Below are positions 9,388 to 18,735 of a DNA stretch of 64,000 nt, in pieces (position 1 is the stretch's first letter; each line of letters opens with the position of its first letter). The stretch covers positions 1,550,001-1,614,000 of the forward strand of contig NZ_ABJL02000008.1 of the NCBI RefSeq assembly GCF_000172175.1. Reading direction: 5' to 3'. Both the position numbers and the translations under genes were made by a program. The stretch comes from Bacteroides intestinalis DSM 17393. Lineage in GTDB: Bacteria > Bacteroidota > Bacteroidia > Bacteroidales > Bacteroidaceae. The notes beneath the pieces were generated by a model. It made no database searches. It saw only the letters and a list, made by a program, of their open reading frames with translations, and was not told the DNA's origin.

Positions 9388-10680
9388 TTAATGCAGACGT
9401 CCGCCCAATGCATTTACAATTCCTACTCTCGATGCACGCCATGCCGGAATACCGGAACTCAATAAATTCAATATGAAGCAGAACAACAATGCCCAGCCAA
9501 AGGTAGAAGCATGCAACAATATGCTAGTATTCACTGCCGGAGGGCTTAGAGTCTGACTGAACTCCTGTGCAAACAATAATGTATTACCTAAATAAGCAAA
9601 TGCCACACTGAACAATAGTCCCAGTACACCAGCCATCAGGGTCACTACAAAATTCTCGGCAATGATTTGTCCCATCAGTTCCAACCGTGTACTGCCGAAT
9701 GCACGTCGCACGCCTATTTCGGCCACACGCTGACGAAGGCGGCTCTGCGTCATACTACTCAGATTGATAGCAGGCACTATCAGCAGGATAACAAAGATTA
9801 TCAGTCTCTGCCTGCGTGCCTGATCCACGTCCGGTTCCAGATTGGCAGCAAAGGCTATTGCACTTTTCTCCTGGTCGTAGGGGCGATTACGGTAAATCAA
9901 CTCGTAACCATCGGCACCAATCAACACATTATACTCCTGTCTGCGCCGTTCCGCTTCCTCACGGATGGCATCAAAGTCGTCGCGATCACGTGCTAGGATG
10001 GTACAACTCATCATGCCCATATGCTCATCACTCCACGTATCTTTCGTTATCTCTGTCGAGGTATAAGGTACCCATACTTGTCCGTATGCGGTTGTAGCCA
10101 AGGTAGAAACATCCTTCACTACTCCTATTACCTTATAAGGTGCATGGTTCAACAGAAACTCACGTCCTTCAACATCCGTACTTTGAAACAGTTTCTTTGC
10201 CACACTTTCCGTAATAACCGCCACCGGCAGCCCAGCATCGAACGTTGCCTTATCATAAGGCTTCCCGCCGATAAACGAGAAATCGAACACACGCCAGAAA
10301 ATATCATCCGTCTGCAACAGGTCGATACCTATGGAAGGTTGTCCCGGAAGGTTGACCGGAGTGGAGATTACCATACAAGTATAAATAGTTACTGCTTCGG
10401 GAGTTTTCAATATCTGAAAGCACTCGCGTGCAGTCTTCGCACTCATAGGACCGTTGCTGCTTCCGCCCCCCCAATTTTGGTTTGTAATGCTCATATAATG
10501 GGCGTGCAGGAAGCGGTCGCGGTTGCTTTCCGGTGCAAAAGGTGCCACTTTGACTTGTTGCATCATCACCACCAACATGATGAGAAAGATGGCAAGTGCC
10601 GTACCGGCTATGCTGACAGCACTGATTATCGGCTGTTGCCGTAGCTGCGCCCATGCTTGCGTAAAATATTGTTTAATCAT
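9388..10680 (-). CDS. FtsX/MacB-type half-permease, class B (pair 5)
   Basis: 430 residues. Class B marks: RQQPIISAVSIAGTALAI, PESNRDR, IVPAINLSSMTQSRLRQRVAE, RRAFGSTRLE and ENFVVTL. It is the first permease after the DUF2807 gene (31-base gap), so that exported protein lies between permease pairs 4 and 5. The C-terminal tail VNALGGRLH is slightly longer than usual for class B here. Confidence 0.87.
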   Translation of the reverse strand: MIKQYFTQAWAQLRQQPIISAVSIAGTALAIFLIMLVVMMQQVKVAPFAPESNRDRFLHAHYMSITNQNWGGGSSNGPMSAKTARECFQILKTPEAVTIYTCMVISTPVNLPGQPSIGIDLLQTDDIFWRVFDFSFIGGKPYDKATFDAGLPVAVITESVAKKLFQSTDVEGREFLLNHAPYKVIGVVKDVSTLATTAYGQVWVPYTSTEITKDTWSDEHMGMMSCTILARDRDDFDAIREEAERRRQEYNVLIGADGYELIYRNRPYDQEKSAIAFAANLEPDVDQARRQRLIIFVILLIVPAINLSSMTQSRLRQRVAEIGVRRAFGSTRLELMGQIIAENFVVTLMAGVLGLLFSVAFAYLGNTLLFAQEFSQTLSPPAVNTSILLHASTFGWALLFCFILNLLSSGIPAWRASRVGIVNALGGRLH

Positions 10681-10711
10681 ATTATTTGCTTACAGTTTAC
10701 AATGACCATTG

Positions 10712-11344
10712 TCACTCTCCTACTTTCAGGTTACGTGTATTCACACCACCGATACCGCCTTTTGAAATATCGGCTTGTCCGGCGCGTCCGCTCAACGTAA
10801 CGCTGCCTACACCTTCCATACTGGCACGCAGACGGTCACAATTCACGTGAATATCAGCCTTGCCTACACCTTCCATTTTTACTACAAGTGAATTGCACGT
10901 CAGATCTTCCACATTTACCTTGCCTACGCCTTCTATCTCAAACTTCACATCATCCAGTTTCAGAGCTTCATTGCAGTTGAATGAACCGACACCACTGAAT
11001 TTCACACTTTTTAGGTCGGGAGCAGTCAGGTAGATATTCACGCCTTTATTACGGTTGTTGTTACCATCCTTTTTATTTTTGAAACCGATGATGAGACAGT
11101 CATTCTTCACTTCCGTAGTCGTGGTGGTGACATATTCTTCCCTTCCTTCTATTTTCAGAGAATAGTTATTGCCCTGCGTGAAGTACACTGTTGCTACAGA
11201 CGTCACCTCAACAGAAGAGAAAGCCTCCACTTTACGAATTTCACTAACCTGCGGGTCCTTTTCGTTAGCTGCATAAACTGTACCGGCTACTGCGGCAAAT
11301 AATAAACTCAGGGTTATAAATAAAGCCTTCATAATCTTTCTCAT
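10712..11344 (-). CDS. Exported DUF2807 (GIN-domain-like) protein inside the permease operon
   Basis: 210 residues from the chosen Met. A signal peptide (MKALFITLSLLFAAVAGTVYA) is followed by a repetitive beta-rich domain. Repeated turns such as VKFSGVGSFN, FEIEGVGKVN, VKMEGVGKAD and ASMEGVGSVTLSG fit the DUF2807 right-handed beta fold described as a putative auto-transporter adhesin head. I see no barrel domain, so it is probably a soluble or surface-attached periplasmic protein. It is encoded 8 bases from pair 4 class A and 31 from pair 5 class B, and so shares their transcription. A longer frame begins at 11362 and a shorter one at 11332; the signal peptide fits 11344 or 11332. Its job in the transporter cluster is unknown. 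Confidence 0.85.
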   Translation of the reverse strand: MRKIMKALFITLSLLFAAVAGTVYAANEKDPQVSEIRKVEAFSSVEVTSVATVYFTQGNNYSLKIEGREEYVTTTTTEVKNDCLIIGFKNKKDGNNNRNKGVNIYLTAPDLKSVKFSGVGSFNCNEALKLDDVKFEIEGVGKVNVEDLTCNSLVVKMEGVGKADIHVNCDRLRASMEGVGSVTLSGRAGQADISKGGIGGVNTRNLKVGE

Positions 11345-11370
11345 ATTAATGATTAATACCAATTTATTTC

Positions 11371-12633
11371 TTATTCTTCATGTAATGCCTCGGCCGGCTG
11401 TATCTTCATCGCCTGCCGTGCCGGAAACCAAATTCCAATCGTTACCATCAAAGCTACCAGCAGCCATGCCCCAAAAGAACCAAACAGAAAGCGCAGAAAA
11501 CTCCACTCTACAGGCCATGTGGAAATCAGTTCCGACCGTCCGACGGTAAACTCCGCTATACCTATATTATAGCAAATAATCATTGCGGGCAACGTCACCA
11601 GTGCAAGCAGCAACAGTCCCTCGCCTGTCAGGAGGCGGAATACCTGATTCTTTGTGCTACCCATAGCCAAGCGCAAAGCTATCTCACCACGGCGGCGACG
11701 GGTACGGAACCAAAACGTTCCGATCAATCCCAGGAATACATTTACCAACAGGAAAAGCACTACAATTGCCTGACTGTTCACCTTGTCCGTATCTCCATTC
11801 ATGACTTCAAATTGTAACTGCTGTTCGGTATAAGGCACGGCATCAGCCACAAACAAATCGTCTACATCCAGCCGTGGTGCAATCTCACGGATAAACTTCG
11901 CACGGTAGTCCGAGCCATCGGCAACAGCTTTCACACGAAAAACGATTTGCGCCCAATTGTCGGCAAACCGCGTTTTAATCAGGTTTTCGTCCAGACGAAA
12001 GAAAAACCACGAGGCATCGCTTCCGTAACGATAGCTACGGAAGGCTTCTATCTTTCCGCCTTGCGTAACGACCGACGTGGTATCGCCATAGTAACTCAGC
12101 GGTGTATCCAGTGAGAAGGTCGGCATTCTCTTCTTGAAACGGTCCACAGCTGCCTGGCTCAGCATCACGTTGTTCTCCCCCGCAGGAGTCTTGGCAAAGG
12201 GGCGTTGCGGGTCGTCACTCATGCGGAAGACGTCAATATATCCGCCGGTAGTCAGGATAATGCGTGCATTCACTCCGATGGTGTCCTGCGCGGCCAGTGA
12301 GTTGTCGCTGTTGTTTCCGCTCATCGGCAGGCTCCAATAACACAGGGCAGCCGCCTCAACGCTGGGTTCCTGCTCCAATTTCCGCAATGCACGCAGGTAT
12401 CTGTCGGCATTCGTCAAGGTGGTGTCACTGGTGGCACCTCCTATAATTGTGTTTAGCTGGTAAACGTGGTCTATGCTATAGCCCAAAGGGCGGTAGAAAG
12501 TATACTTGAGACAGCCCAGAGAATCGCAAAGGAACCACATCACGATGAATACCAGGAAGAGTTCAGCCAACACCCATCCATTACTGCGCAGGCGCGACCA
12601 AATCATGTGTAAATTATGTAATATAAATTTCAT
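11371..12633 (-). CDS. FtsX/MacB-type half-permease, class A (pair 4)
   Basis: 420 residues. Starts MKFILHNLHMIWSRLRSNGW and carries GLIGTFWFRTRRRRGEIALR, EGLLLLAL and the tail AEALHEE. The N-terminal segment is hydrophobic from about residue 19 to 40. Its class B partner ends 14 bases upstream. Pair 4 is the first pair after the only ATPase of the region and may therefore be closest to the ancestral transporter; that is inference from order alone. Confidence 0.88.
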   Translation of the reverse strand: MKFILHNLHMIWSRLRSNGWVLAELFLVFIVMWFLCDSLGCLKYTFYRPLGYSIDHVYQLNTIIGGATSDTTLTNADRYLRALRKLEQEPSVEAAALCYWSLPMSGNNSDNSLAAQDTIGVNARIILTTGGYIDVFRMSDDPQRPFAKTPAGENNVMLSQAAVDRFKKRMPTFSLDTPLSYYGDTTSVVTQGGKIEAFRSYRYGSDASWFFFRLDENLIKTRFADNWAQIVFRVKAVADGSDYRAKFIREIAPRLDVDDLFVADAVPYTEQQLQFEVMNGDTDKVNSQAIVVLFLLVNVFLGLIGTFWFRTRRRRGEIALRLAMGSTKNQVFRLLTGEGLLLLALVTLPAMIICYNIGIAEFTVGRSELISTWPVEWSFLRFLFGSFGAWLLVALMVTIGIWFPARQAMKIQPAEALHEE

Positions 12634-12647
12634 AAGATCTCCTTTTC

Positions 12648-13925
12648 TTATTTATCGTTCAATGAGTCCACAATCGTGCGGCGAGTGGCAAGCCAGGCAG
12701 GCAGTCCTGCACTCAGCAGATTTATCAACAGGCAAAAGACAAAGGCCAGCACAAACACCGCCGGACTGAACAATGCACCCATACTCAGACTGAAATCGCC
12801 CGCCGTACCAATGTTATCGCTGTTGGTAAACAACCACGTACGCATGGCGTAAACAGCAAGGTAGCTGAATATCAAACCTACCACACCTCCTATCAATGTC
12901 AATACCAGATTTTCATTCAATATCTGACGGACAAGTGTACCATCCGTAGCTCCAAAAGCTTTGCGCACACCCAACTCACTGACACGTTGTTGCATGCGGC
13001 TATTACTCAGCCCGCACAGATTGAGCGAGGGTACCAGCAGGATAATGAACAAGGCAATTCCATATTGCAGATAAAGCATCGGCAAGTTGGGTCCTATATT
13101 AGACCATACGTGGTTTACGTGTGCTACAATGTTATCGGGTTGTTCCATAATATCTATCTGCCTCTGTTCCAAACCGGCATTGACGTCTTTCACCCGTTTC
13201 TCGACTCCTTGTTTGATAGCAGGGAAATCATCAGGAGTACGCGCCAATACGGCAATAGTCCTATTTCCATTATAGCTCCACCAACCGGTCACGTTCAATT
13301 CATTGGAATGGTACATGCTCCATACTTGTGCATAAGCGTCCTTAGCCGTAACCGAAACATCTTTCACAACTCCAATGATCCGTACCACCTCCCTGTTCAA
13401 CAACATCTGCCGTCCCGCCGCCTCCGTCGTTCCAAATAGCTTACGGGCAACAGAAGCGGAAATAACCACTGACTGCATATCTCCTCCCCGTTCCGCCTCC
13501 GTGAAACTTTTTCCATCAAGAAACTGCAGTTTGAAGATTTTCCAGAAATCGGGATCAGTACTCATGGCATCCACTTTCAAACGGTTGTTCCCATCAGTCA
13601 GAGATACCAGCGCCACATCTGCTGTACTGAAAGCCGTACAGGCTTCTACTTCCGGAAGCGGTTGTATACACTCCTTCATAAATGCAGCCGAAGGCTTGCC
13701 AAAGTTGTTCCAATCCTTATTCTCCTTTCCCTGTACATGCATAGCAGAGAAATAAAGACAACGGCTCCGGTTCACTTCCGGTTCCAGATCAGCATATTTC
13801 GTTTGCCAGGTAATCACGATAGCCATAATCATGGTAATGGCGAAAGCCGTACCCAGTATGGATATAGTGCTCAATAACGGATTCTGCTTCAGAATCGTAA
13901 AAGCCTGACGAATCGTTTGCATCAT
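12648..13925 (-). CDS. FtsX/MacB-type half-permease, class B (pair 4)
   Basis: 425 residues. Class B marks: RQAFTILKQNPLLSTISIL, LEPEVNRSR, VPSLNLCGLSNSRMQQRVSE, RKAFGATDG and ENLVLTL. Two Met codons stand side by side at the start (13925 and 13922). Its leader on the minus strand holds seven TGAAA blocks spaced mostly eight bases apart (13937-13988) between the ATPase stop and this start, which may affect translation or RNA structure. Confidence 0.88.
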   Translation of the reverse strand: MMQTIRQAFTILKQNPLLSTISILGTAFAITMIMAIVITWQTKYADLEPEVNRSRCLYFSAMHVQGKENKDWNNFGKPSAAFMKECIQPLPEVEACTAFSTADVALVSLTDGNNRLKVDAMSTDPDFWKIFKLQFLDGKSFTEAERGGDMQSVVISASVARKLFGTTEAAGRQMLLNREVVRIIGVVKDVSVTAKDAYAQVWSMYHSNELNVTGWWSYNGNRTIAVLARTPDDFPAIKQGVEKRVKDVNAGLEQRQIDIMEQPDNIVAHVNHVWSNIGPNLPMLYLQYGIALFIILLVPSLNLCGLSNSRMQQRVSELGVRKAFGATDGTLVRQILNENLVLTLIGGVVGLIFSYLAVYAMRTWLFTNSDNIGTAGDFSLSMGALFSPAVFVLAFVFCLLINLLSAGLPAWLATRRTIVDSLNDK

Positions 13926-13936
13926 TATATCCTTCC

Positions 13937-13988
13937 TTTCATAGTTTCATTGTTTCACTATTTCATTCTTTCACTTTTCACTCTTTCA
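13937..13988. repeat. Seven-copy octamer repeat (TTTCANNN) between ATPase and permease genes
   Basis: TTTCA begins at 13937, 13945, 13953, 13961, 13969, 13976 and 13984, spacing 8,8,8,8,7,8. On the transcribed (minus) strand it reads as repeated TGAAA. It fills most of the 72-base gap between two co-transcribed genes. Function unknown. Confidence 0.75.
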
Positions 13989-13997
13989 TTTGCCCCG

Positions 13998-14663
13998 TCA
14001 TTCCACCTGGCGACCATCGAAGAAGCGTACCGTGCGACTTGTCTGTTTTGCCTGTTCTTCATTGTGGGTTACCATCACGATGGTACGTCCGTCCTCCTTA
14101 TTCAACTGATGCAGTAGTTCCATTACTTCAGCACCCATCTTAGAGTCCAGGTTACCGGTCGGCTCATCGGCGAGGATTATCTCAGGATTACCAATGATGG
14201 CACGGGCCACAGCCACACGCTGGCACTGACCACCGGAAAGCTGTGTCGGCATGTGGCGCATACGATGACTCAAACCCACCTTTGCCAATACCTCTTCTGC
14301 CAAACGGCGGCGTTCTTTTGCGGACACCTTTCTATATAATAAAGGAAGTTCTACATTATCGAGCACATTCAATGAGTTAATCAAGTGGAAAGACTGGAAT
14401 ACAAAACCCAACTTCTTGTTACGGAAAGCGGCCAGTTCCTTATCCTTCATACCATCCGTACGGGTACCGTCGATCTCAATAATACCACTTGTAGGGGCAT
14501 CCAGCAAGCCTATAATATTCAGCAACGTAGATTTTCCGCAACCGGAAGGTCCCATAATACTGAGGAACTCACCTTTCTCTACTTCGAGGTTTACATTTTC
14601 CAATGCCACGGTTTCAATCTCATTCGTACGATAAATCTTGTTTATCTCAGTCAATTTAATCAT
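13998..14663 (-). CDS. ABC transporter ATP-binding protein, LolD/MacB-type, sole ATPase of the permease cluster
   Basis: 221 residues, the usual length for the LolD/FtsE/MacB nucleotide-binding family. Walker A is GPSGCGKST, the Q-loop region is FVFQSFHLINSL, the signature is LSGGQCQRVAVARA, Walker B is ILADEP and the switch histidine is in VTHNEE. It is a stand-alone cytoplasmic subunit, unlike E. coli MacB, where ATPase and permease are fused. Fourteen half-permeases surround it and no second ATPase is encoded in the region, so it probably serves several or all pairs. It is the first gene of its transcription unit and has its own sigma-54-like promoter at 14730-14745. Confidence 0.95.
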   Translation of the reverse strand: MIKLTEINKIYRTNEIETVALENVNLEVEKGEFLSIMGPSGCGKSTLLNIIGLLDAPTSGIIEIDGTRTDGMKDKELAAFRNKKLGFVFQSFHLINSLNVLDNVELPLLYRKVSAKERRRLAEEVLAKVGLSHRMRHMPTQLSGGQCQRVAVARAIIGNPEIILADEPTGNLDSKMGAEVMELLHQLNKEDGRTIVMVTHNEEQAKQTSRTVRFFDGRQVE

Positions 14664-14729
14664 AATGGTAAGTATTTAATTGTTATTAATTGATTCAATT
14701 CCTATTTATTTGTTCTTCACATATATTAA

Positions 14730-14745
14730 TCAAATGATATGCCAA
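14730..14745 (-). promoter_or_regulatory. Sigma-54-like -24/-12 promoter of the ATPase transcription unit
   Basis: Read on the minus strand: TTGGCAT, five bases, TTGA, against the sigma-54 consensus TTGGCAC-N5-TTGC. The ATPase start is 67 bases from the -12 element. The same layout is seen at 24039-24054, which strengthens both calls. Confidence 0.65.
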
Positions 14746-14788
14746 AAAAGACATATACTCATTATCAGCCAATTAAGTTCACAAGCAT

Positions 14789-14806
14789 GTGTCCGAAAAT
14801 GAACAC
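14789..14806. promoter_or_regulatory. Enhancer-type dyad upstream of the ATPase promoter
   Basis: The minus strand reads GTGTTCATTTTCGGACAC, an inverted repeat GTGTTC-N6-GGACAC. Its centre is 55 bp upstream of the -24 GG. A half-like copy (TGTTCGTTTTC) begins 19 bases further upstream, at 14809. It matches the site at 24097-24116 in sequence and spacing, as expected for one bacterial enhancer-binding protein. Confidence 0.65.
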
Positions 14807-14836
14807 CCTGTTCGTTTTCAATTGTCCGCTTCTGTC

Positions 14837-16123
14837 CTATTCATCACGCAAAGCCTCAGCAGGCAATATCTTCGCTGCCCGGGTGACGGGTGCATAAGTA
14901 CCCAATAAAGCAATTATGAGCAATACCACATAAGTCAGCAGGCTGACAATAAAGAAATGCGTATACGGCTGATTTTGCCAGTAATCGGGGTTTCCATCCA
15001 TAGTAGGATTGGCAAAACCGGATGCATAGACACGGTGTATTGTCAATGGCAGGGAAACAACAAATGCCACCGTCACCAGCAGCCATGCCTCCGTGAGGAA
15101 CTGATTGCAGATTCCTTTCCGGGTAGCTCCCATACTTCGCATCAGCCCGATGTCTTGCCTCCGTGCATTGCAACGTATCCAGAACGTGCCCACCATACCG
15201 AGAAACACGCACAGCAAGGCAAATCCCGCCAATGAATATTGCAGACGTAAAGTATTCGTCACCCCACTCTCATTTTCATATTGACGACGAATATCAGCGA
15301 AGCGTCCCAACTTCGTGAAATAGAAATTACCGACATTGAGTTGTGGAACCACTTCCGCCTTGAAGCGCTTCTCAAAAACAGCAACATCCACATTCTGCTT
15401 TAACCGAAAAGTGACCATATACATCCGTTGAATCCAGTTATGGTTTGGAATCTTGCCATTCACTTGTATCAACAGGTTACCCGGCTGTTCATTAATCCGA
15501 TGTTTATAGTCCTGCAACACCCCCATCACCTCATGGAAAGTACTGTCGCCATATCGCACCCTCTTGCCCACTGCATCTGCAGTGCCAAAAAGCTCCTTTG
15601 CCATACGTTCGGATACAAACACTCCCTCACGGGCAGCACAGTCTTCGGGCAAAGACATGATCTGCCCACTCTTGGCATCTTTCATGCCGAATGTACGGAA
15701 TACATCGCCACCCTCTGCCTGCACAAACTGGTAATACTGCGAATGCACCTTCAGTGTGTCATTGAAGTATTGTCCGCCATTCCACGAATTACAATTTGGG
15801 AAACTAGCATTAGTCACCAAGGCAAAACTTTCCACTTCGGGACAATTCTTTACCAAGCGGGTAATGCGATAAAGATTTTCCTGCCTGATGGCAACACTAT
15901 CTTGTGCCTTGTCAAACTTACCATGCAGTTCATCATAATAATCCATATAAAGCGCGTATGCCCGTTCTTCATCATAACCGGGGTCAAGGGCAAGATTGGA
16001 AGTCAGCACATAGATAGGATCAATTACCGTCCAGAGGAAAAAGCTCACGATGACTAATTCCACAAATATCCACCCATTTTGCCGGCGCTGATTCCATAAC
16101 TGGTGTCTTATTATCTTTATCAT
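14837..16123 (-). CDS. FtsX/MacB-type half-permease, class A (pair 3)
   Basis: 428 residues; last gene of the adaptor transcription unit. Starts MIKIIRHQLWNQRRQNGW, with GMVGTFWIRCNARRQDIGLM in place of the common FWFRT-RR-EIALR and the tail AEALRDE. EAWLLVTVAF replaces the usual EGLLL. These differences group it with the other adaptor-unit class A genes rather than with those downstream of the ATPase. Its stop lies 31 bases from the enhancer dyad of the ATPase unit. Confidence 0.88.
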   Translation of the reverse strand: MIKIIRHQLWNQRRQNGWIFVELVIVSFFLWTVIDPIYVLTSNLALDPGYDEERAYALYMDYYDELHGKFDKAQDSVAIRQENLYRITRLVKNCPEVESFALVTNASFPNCNSWNGGQYFNDTLKVHSQYYQFVQAEGGDVFRTFGMKDAKSGQIMSLPEDCAAREGVFVSERMAKELFGTADAVGKRVRYGDSTFHEVMGVLQDYKHRINEQPGNLLIQVNGKIPNHNWIQRMYMVTFRLKQNVDVAVFEKRFKAEVVPQLNVGNFYFTKLGRFADIRRQYENESGVTNTLRLQYSLAGFALLCVFLGMVGTFWIRCNARRQDIGLMRSMGATRKGICNQFLTEAWLLVTVAFVVSLPLTIHRVYASGFANPTMDGNPDYWQNQPYTHFFIVSLLTYVVLLIIALLGTYAPVTRAAKILPAEALRDE

Positions 16124-16129
16124 AGCATC

Positions 16130-17419
16130 TTAACGTTTAGAGTTCAACGATTGAATAATGTTGCGGCGCAATGCCCATATTGCAGGAATAAGTGCAGAAA
16201 TGAGGTTCAACAGCACACAAAGTCCGAATGCCGTACAGAAAACCATCGGATTAAATAGCATCTCAAACGAGAGGAAAGGAGTCTTCCCAGCATCCGTATA
16301 ACTGTCGAACAGGGTCAGTATCCAATCGCTTGCCGTCAGCACTATCAGATAAGAAATTAGCAAGCCAAGCAAACCACCGATACAGGTGAGCAGAAGATTC
16401 TCCCACAACACTTGCCTTATGAGGCTTCCGTTGGTAGCACCGTATGTTTTGCGTACTCCCAACTCGGAAAGGCGTTCGTCCATGCGCGAAGACATCATGC
16501 CGCTCAGGTTCATGGCAGGGATGAAAAGCAGAGCAAGCAACATATAAAGATATCCCCTCAACTCGGATGCCAGGTCAGGGGCTCCGCAAGAATTTACACG
16601 GAATGTGCTGGCCCAGTAGTCATCGGGTTGTCCCATAAGGTCATTCATATATTTAGGAGCAGCAAGATTAAATTTCCGAAAAACCTCACGCACTTCTTCC
16701 TTCAAAGCTTCTTTGTCGGTAGCAGTGGGAGCCGTCATATATATATCCGCACTACCAACCAACTTTTCGGAATTGTCCGACTTAATCCAAGAGTTAAGCG
16801 TTATTGGCATCCATAAATCTCCCACGGTAGAAGGCGTAGCAGCAGAAACATCCTCTACCACACCGCAAACCCGGTATTCCTGCGCATCCATCTTAAAGCG
16901 TCTGCCCACCACATCATCTGCAGCAAACAGCCTCCTTGCCAGACTTACCGGAACTACCACTTCCCTGCGTTTCGCATCGATATCCGCTTGTGTGAAAGGC
17001 TTTCCATACAGAAAACGAAAGGTAAAGACCTGCCAAAATCCTGCATCGGCATAAAGCGGAGTAATGCCAATAGGCTCATTATTGTCAGGAACTTCCACGT
17101 AATATTCTCGATAGCTGCCTGATGCGGCACCGATAGCGTCCAAGTGCGGCAATTCTTGTAACATTTTCACCACATCGTAACTGACGCTGGAGCAATTCCA
17201 ACTCTTATCATCATCCTTAGGATAAGATTTCATCATTTTCAATACGATCATCCGATTGCGATTATATTCGGGATATATAGGCGCAAACTTCACATAAAAG
17301 ATGATGAACATTGTCATGACAAGAGCTATTGAAAGCCCTGTACCCACCACATAGATGCCGGTAAAGAGACGATGCTGCTTTATCAGCGTCCAAGCTTGTT
17401 TCAGATAAAGTTTAATCAT
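16130..17419 (-). CDS. FtsX/MacB-type half-permease, class B (pair 3)
   Basis: 429 residues. Class B marks: IKQHRLFTGIYVVGTGLSIA, YPEYNRNR, IPAMNLSGMMSSRMDERLSE, RKTYGATNG and ENLLLT. The VVGTGLSIA first membrane segment is shared with the class B gene at 18736-20052, suggesting that these two arose by a recent duplication. Six bases separate it from its class A partner, consistent with coupled translation. Confidence 0.88.
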   Translation of the reverse strand: MIKLYLKQAWTLIKQHRLFTGIYVVGTGLSIALVMTMFIIFYVKFAPIYPEYNRNRMIVLKMMKSYPKDDDKSWNCSSVSYDVVKMLQELPHLDAIGAASGSYREYYVEVPDNNEPIGITPLYADAGFWQVFTFRFLYGKPFTQADIDAKRREVVVPVSLARRLFAADDVVGRRFKMDAQEYRVCGVVEDVSAATPSTVGDLWMPITLNSWIKSDNSEKLVGSADIYMTAPTATDKEALKEEVREVFRKFNLAAPKYMNDLMGQPDDYWASTFRVNSCGAPDLASELRGYLYMLLALLFIPAMNLSGMMSSRMDERLSELGVRKTYGATNGSLIRQVLWENLLLTCIGGLLGLLISYLIVLTASDWILTLFDSYTDAGKTPFLSFEMLFNPMVFCTAFGLCVLLNLISALIPAIWALRRNIIQSLNSKR

Positions 17420-17434
17420 AATATTGTGTTTTAT

Positions 17435-18730
17435 TTATTCATCACGTAATGCTTCTGTCGGTGGAATACGACTAATCTTACGAGCAGGAATATAGATCCC
17501 GATCAATATCACCGCCAACAGGATAAAGAAAACAATGAACGACACGATAAGAAAATGCTGCGTGAAATCCGTAACCCAACATTCATTAATAATCTGCCTC
17601 CAATTGTTCCCCCTCTCCAGTCCTTCTTTGACAGCATATTGCAAATAAAGCAAGCAGCCCGTCAGTGCAGCTACAAACGTCAACACCGCTCCTTCACCCA
17701 TCAACAAGCGGACAATATATCCCGGCGTACCGCCAAAGGAAAGCATCACTCCCACTTCTTCGCGGCGAGTACGTGTCTGTAACCAAAAAGTACCGATAAC
17801 ACCCAAGCAAAGATTAATTAAAAAGAATGCCGCCATTGCCAGATTACGCCGATACATCGGCGTAACATCATAAGACTCATTTTTCGTTATCAATGCTTCA
17901 TAAGACCGGACGTTACGGGCAAAAAGATTACCGGCCCGCAACTCTTTCACCATCCACGGTTGAAAATCATGCAAGAAACGCTTCATACTCACATTCTCTT
18001 TCAGACAAAGCAATATCCGCATATCATCGTAAGCATCTTCCATATCGATAGATATCAAAGGACGAAAAATGACAGGAGCCGGACGGGAGTCACTGGTTGC
18101 CTTAAAGTTTCCCACTACACCAATAACCGGCGAATAAATTGTATCATTCCCCTCTCTGGACCAACAACGCTTATTACCCGCATTTTTAGTGTGGAACAAA
18201 TGTTCAGCCGTATTTTCAGTTATTACGATGTCATTTTCCGTATAGTCATAGTCCGATAATTCGGCCGGTGTCCTGCCTCGTCCGGAACGAAAACCATAAG
18301 TTTCGAAGAAATTCGTATGAGGTATAAATTCCATAATCATTACCGGCAAATCCAATGTGTCACCTTCCGCACGAATAGATGTATTGGCATTCCCCGTAGA
18401 ATTGGGATAAGCGAAACCCAATACCGGAGTAGCCGATTCTACGCCGGGATAGTCCTTAACCAGTCGCGTCAGATTGAAGTAAGATTTCATAATCATGGCC
18501 GAATCCTCAGCCTCTTCATCATAACCGGGCGCTTGTGGCTGCAAGGTACTGAGAGTAACAAGACAAAGGCGGTCGGTGTCATAGCCTAAAGGAATACTGC
18601 GGTCATACGTCGTCACGATAACCGGGTCAAGGATAATCCACGTAACAATACTGACCAGAATCAATTCCGCCAGTAACCAGCCATTACGGCGACGGCGTGC
18701 CCACAGGTTCTTTAATATAAGTTTCAGCAT
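17435..18730 (-). CDS. FtsX/MacB-type half-permease, class A (pair 2)
   Basis: 431 residues. Starts MLKLILKNLWARRRRNGW and carries GVIGTFWLQTRTRREEVGVM, then LSFGGTPGYI where other members have MAMGSS. The EGLLL motif reads EGAVL. The tail is TEALRDE. It is the most divergent class A member in the membrane-coupling region, so its interaction with the ATPase may differ. Its class B partner ends five bases upstream. Confidence 0.87.
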   Translation of the reverse strand: MLKLILKNLWARRRRNGWLLAELILVSIVTWIILDPVIVTTYDRSIPLGYDTDRLCLVTLSTLQPQAPGYDEEAEDSAMIMKSYFNLTRLVKDYPGVESATPVLGFAYPNSTGNANTSIRAEGDTLDLPVMIMEFIPHTNFFETYGFRSGRGRTPAELSDYDYTENDIVITENTAEHLFHTKNAGNKRCWSREGNDTIYSPVIGVVGNFKATSDSRPAPVIFRPLISIDMEDAYDDMRILLCLKENVSMKRFLHDFQPWMVKELRAGNLFARNVRSYEALITKNESYDVTPMYRRNLAMAAFFLINLCLGVIGTFWLQTRTRREEVGVMLSFGGTPGYIVRLLMGEGAVLTFVAALTGCLLYLQYAVKEGLERGNNWRQIINECWVTDFTQHFLIVSFIVFFILLAVILIGIYIPARKISRIPPTEALRDE

Positions 18731-18735
18731 ATTCT

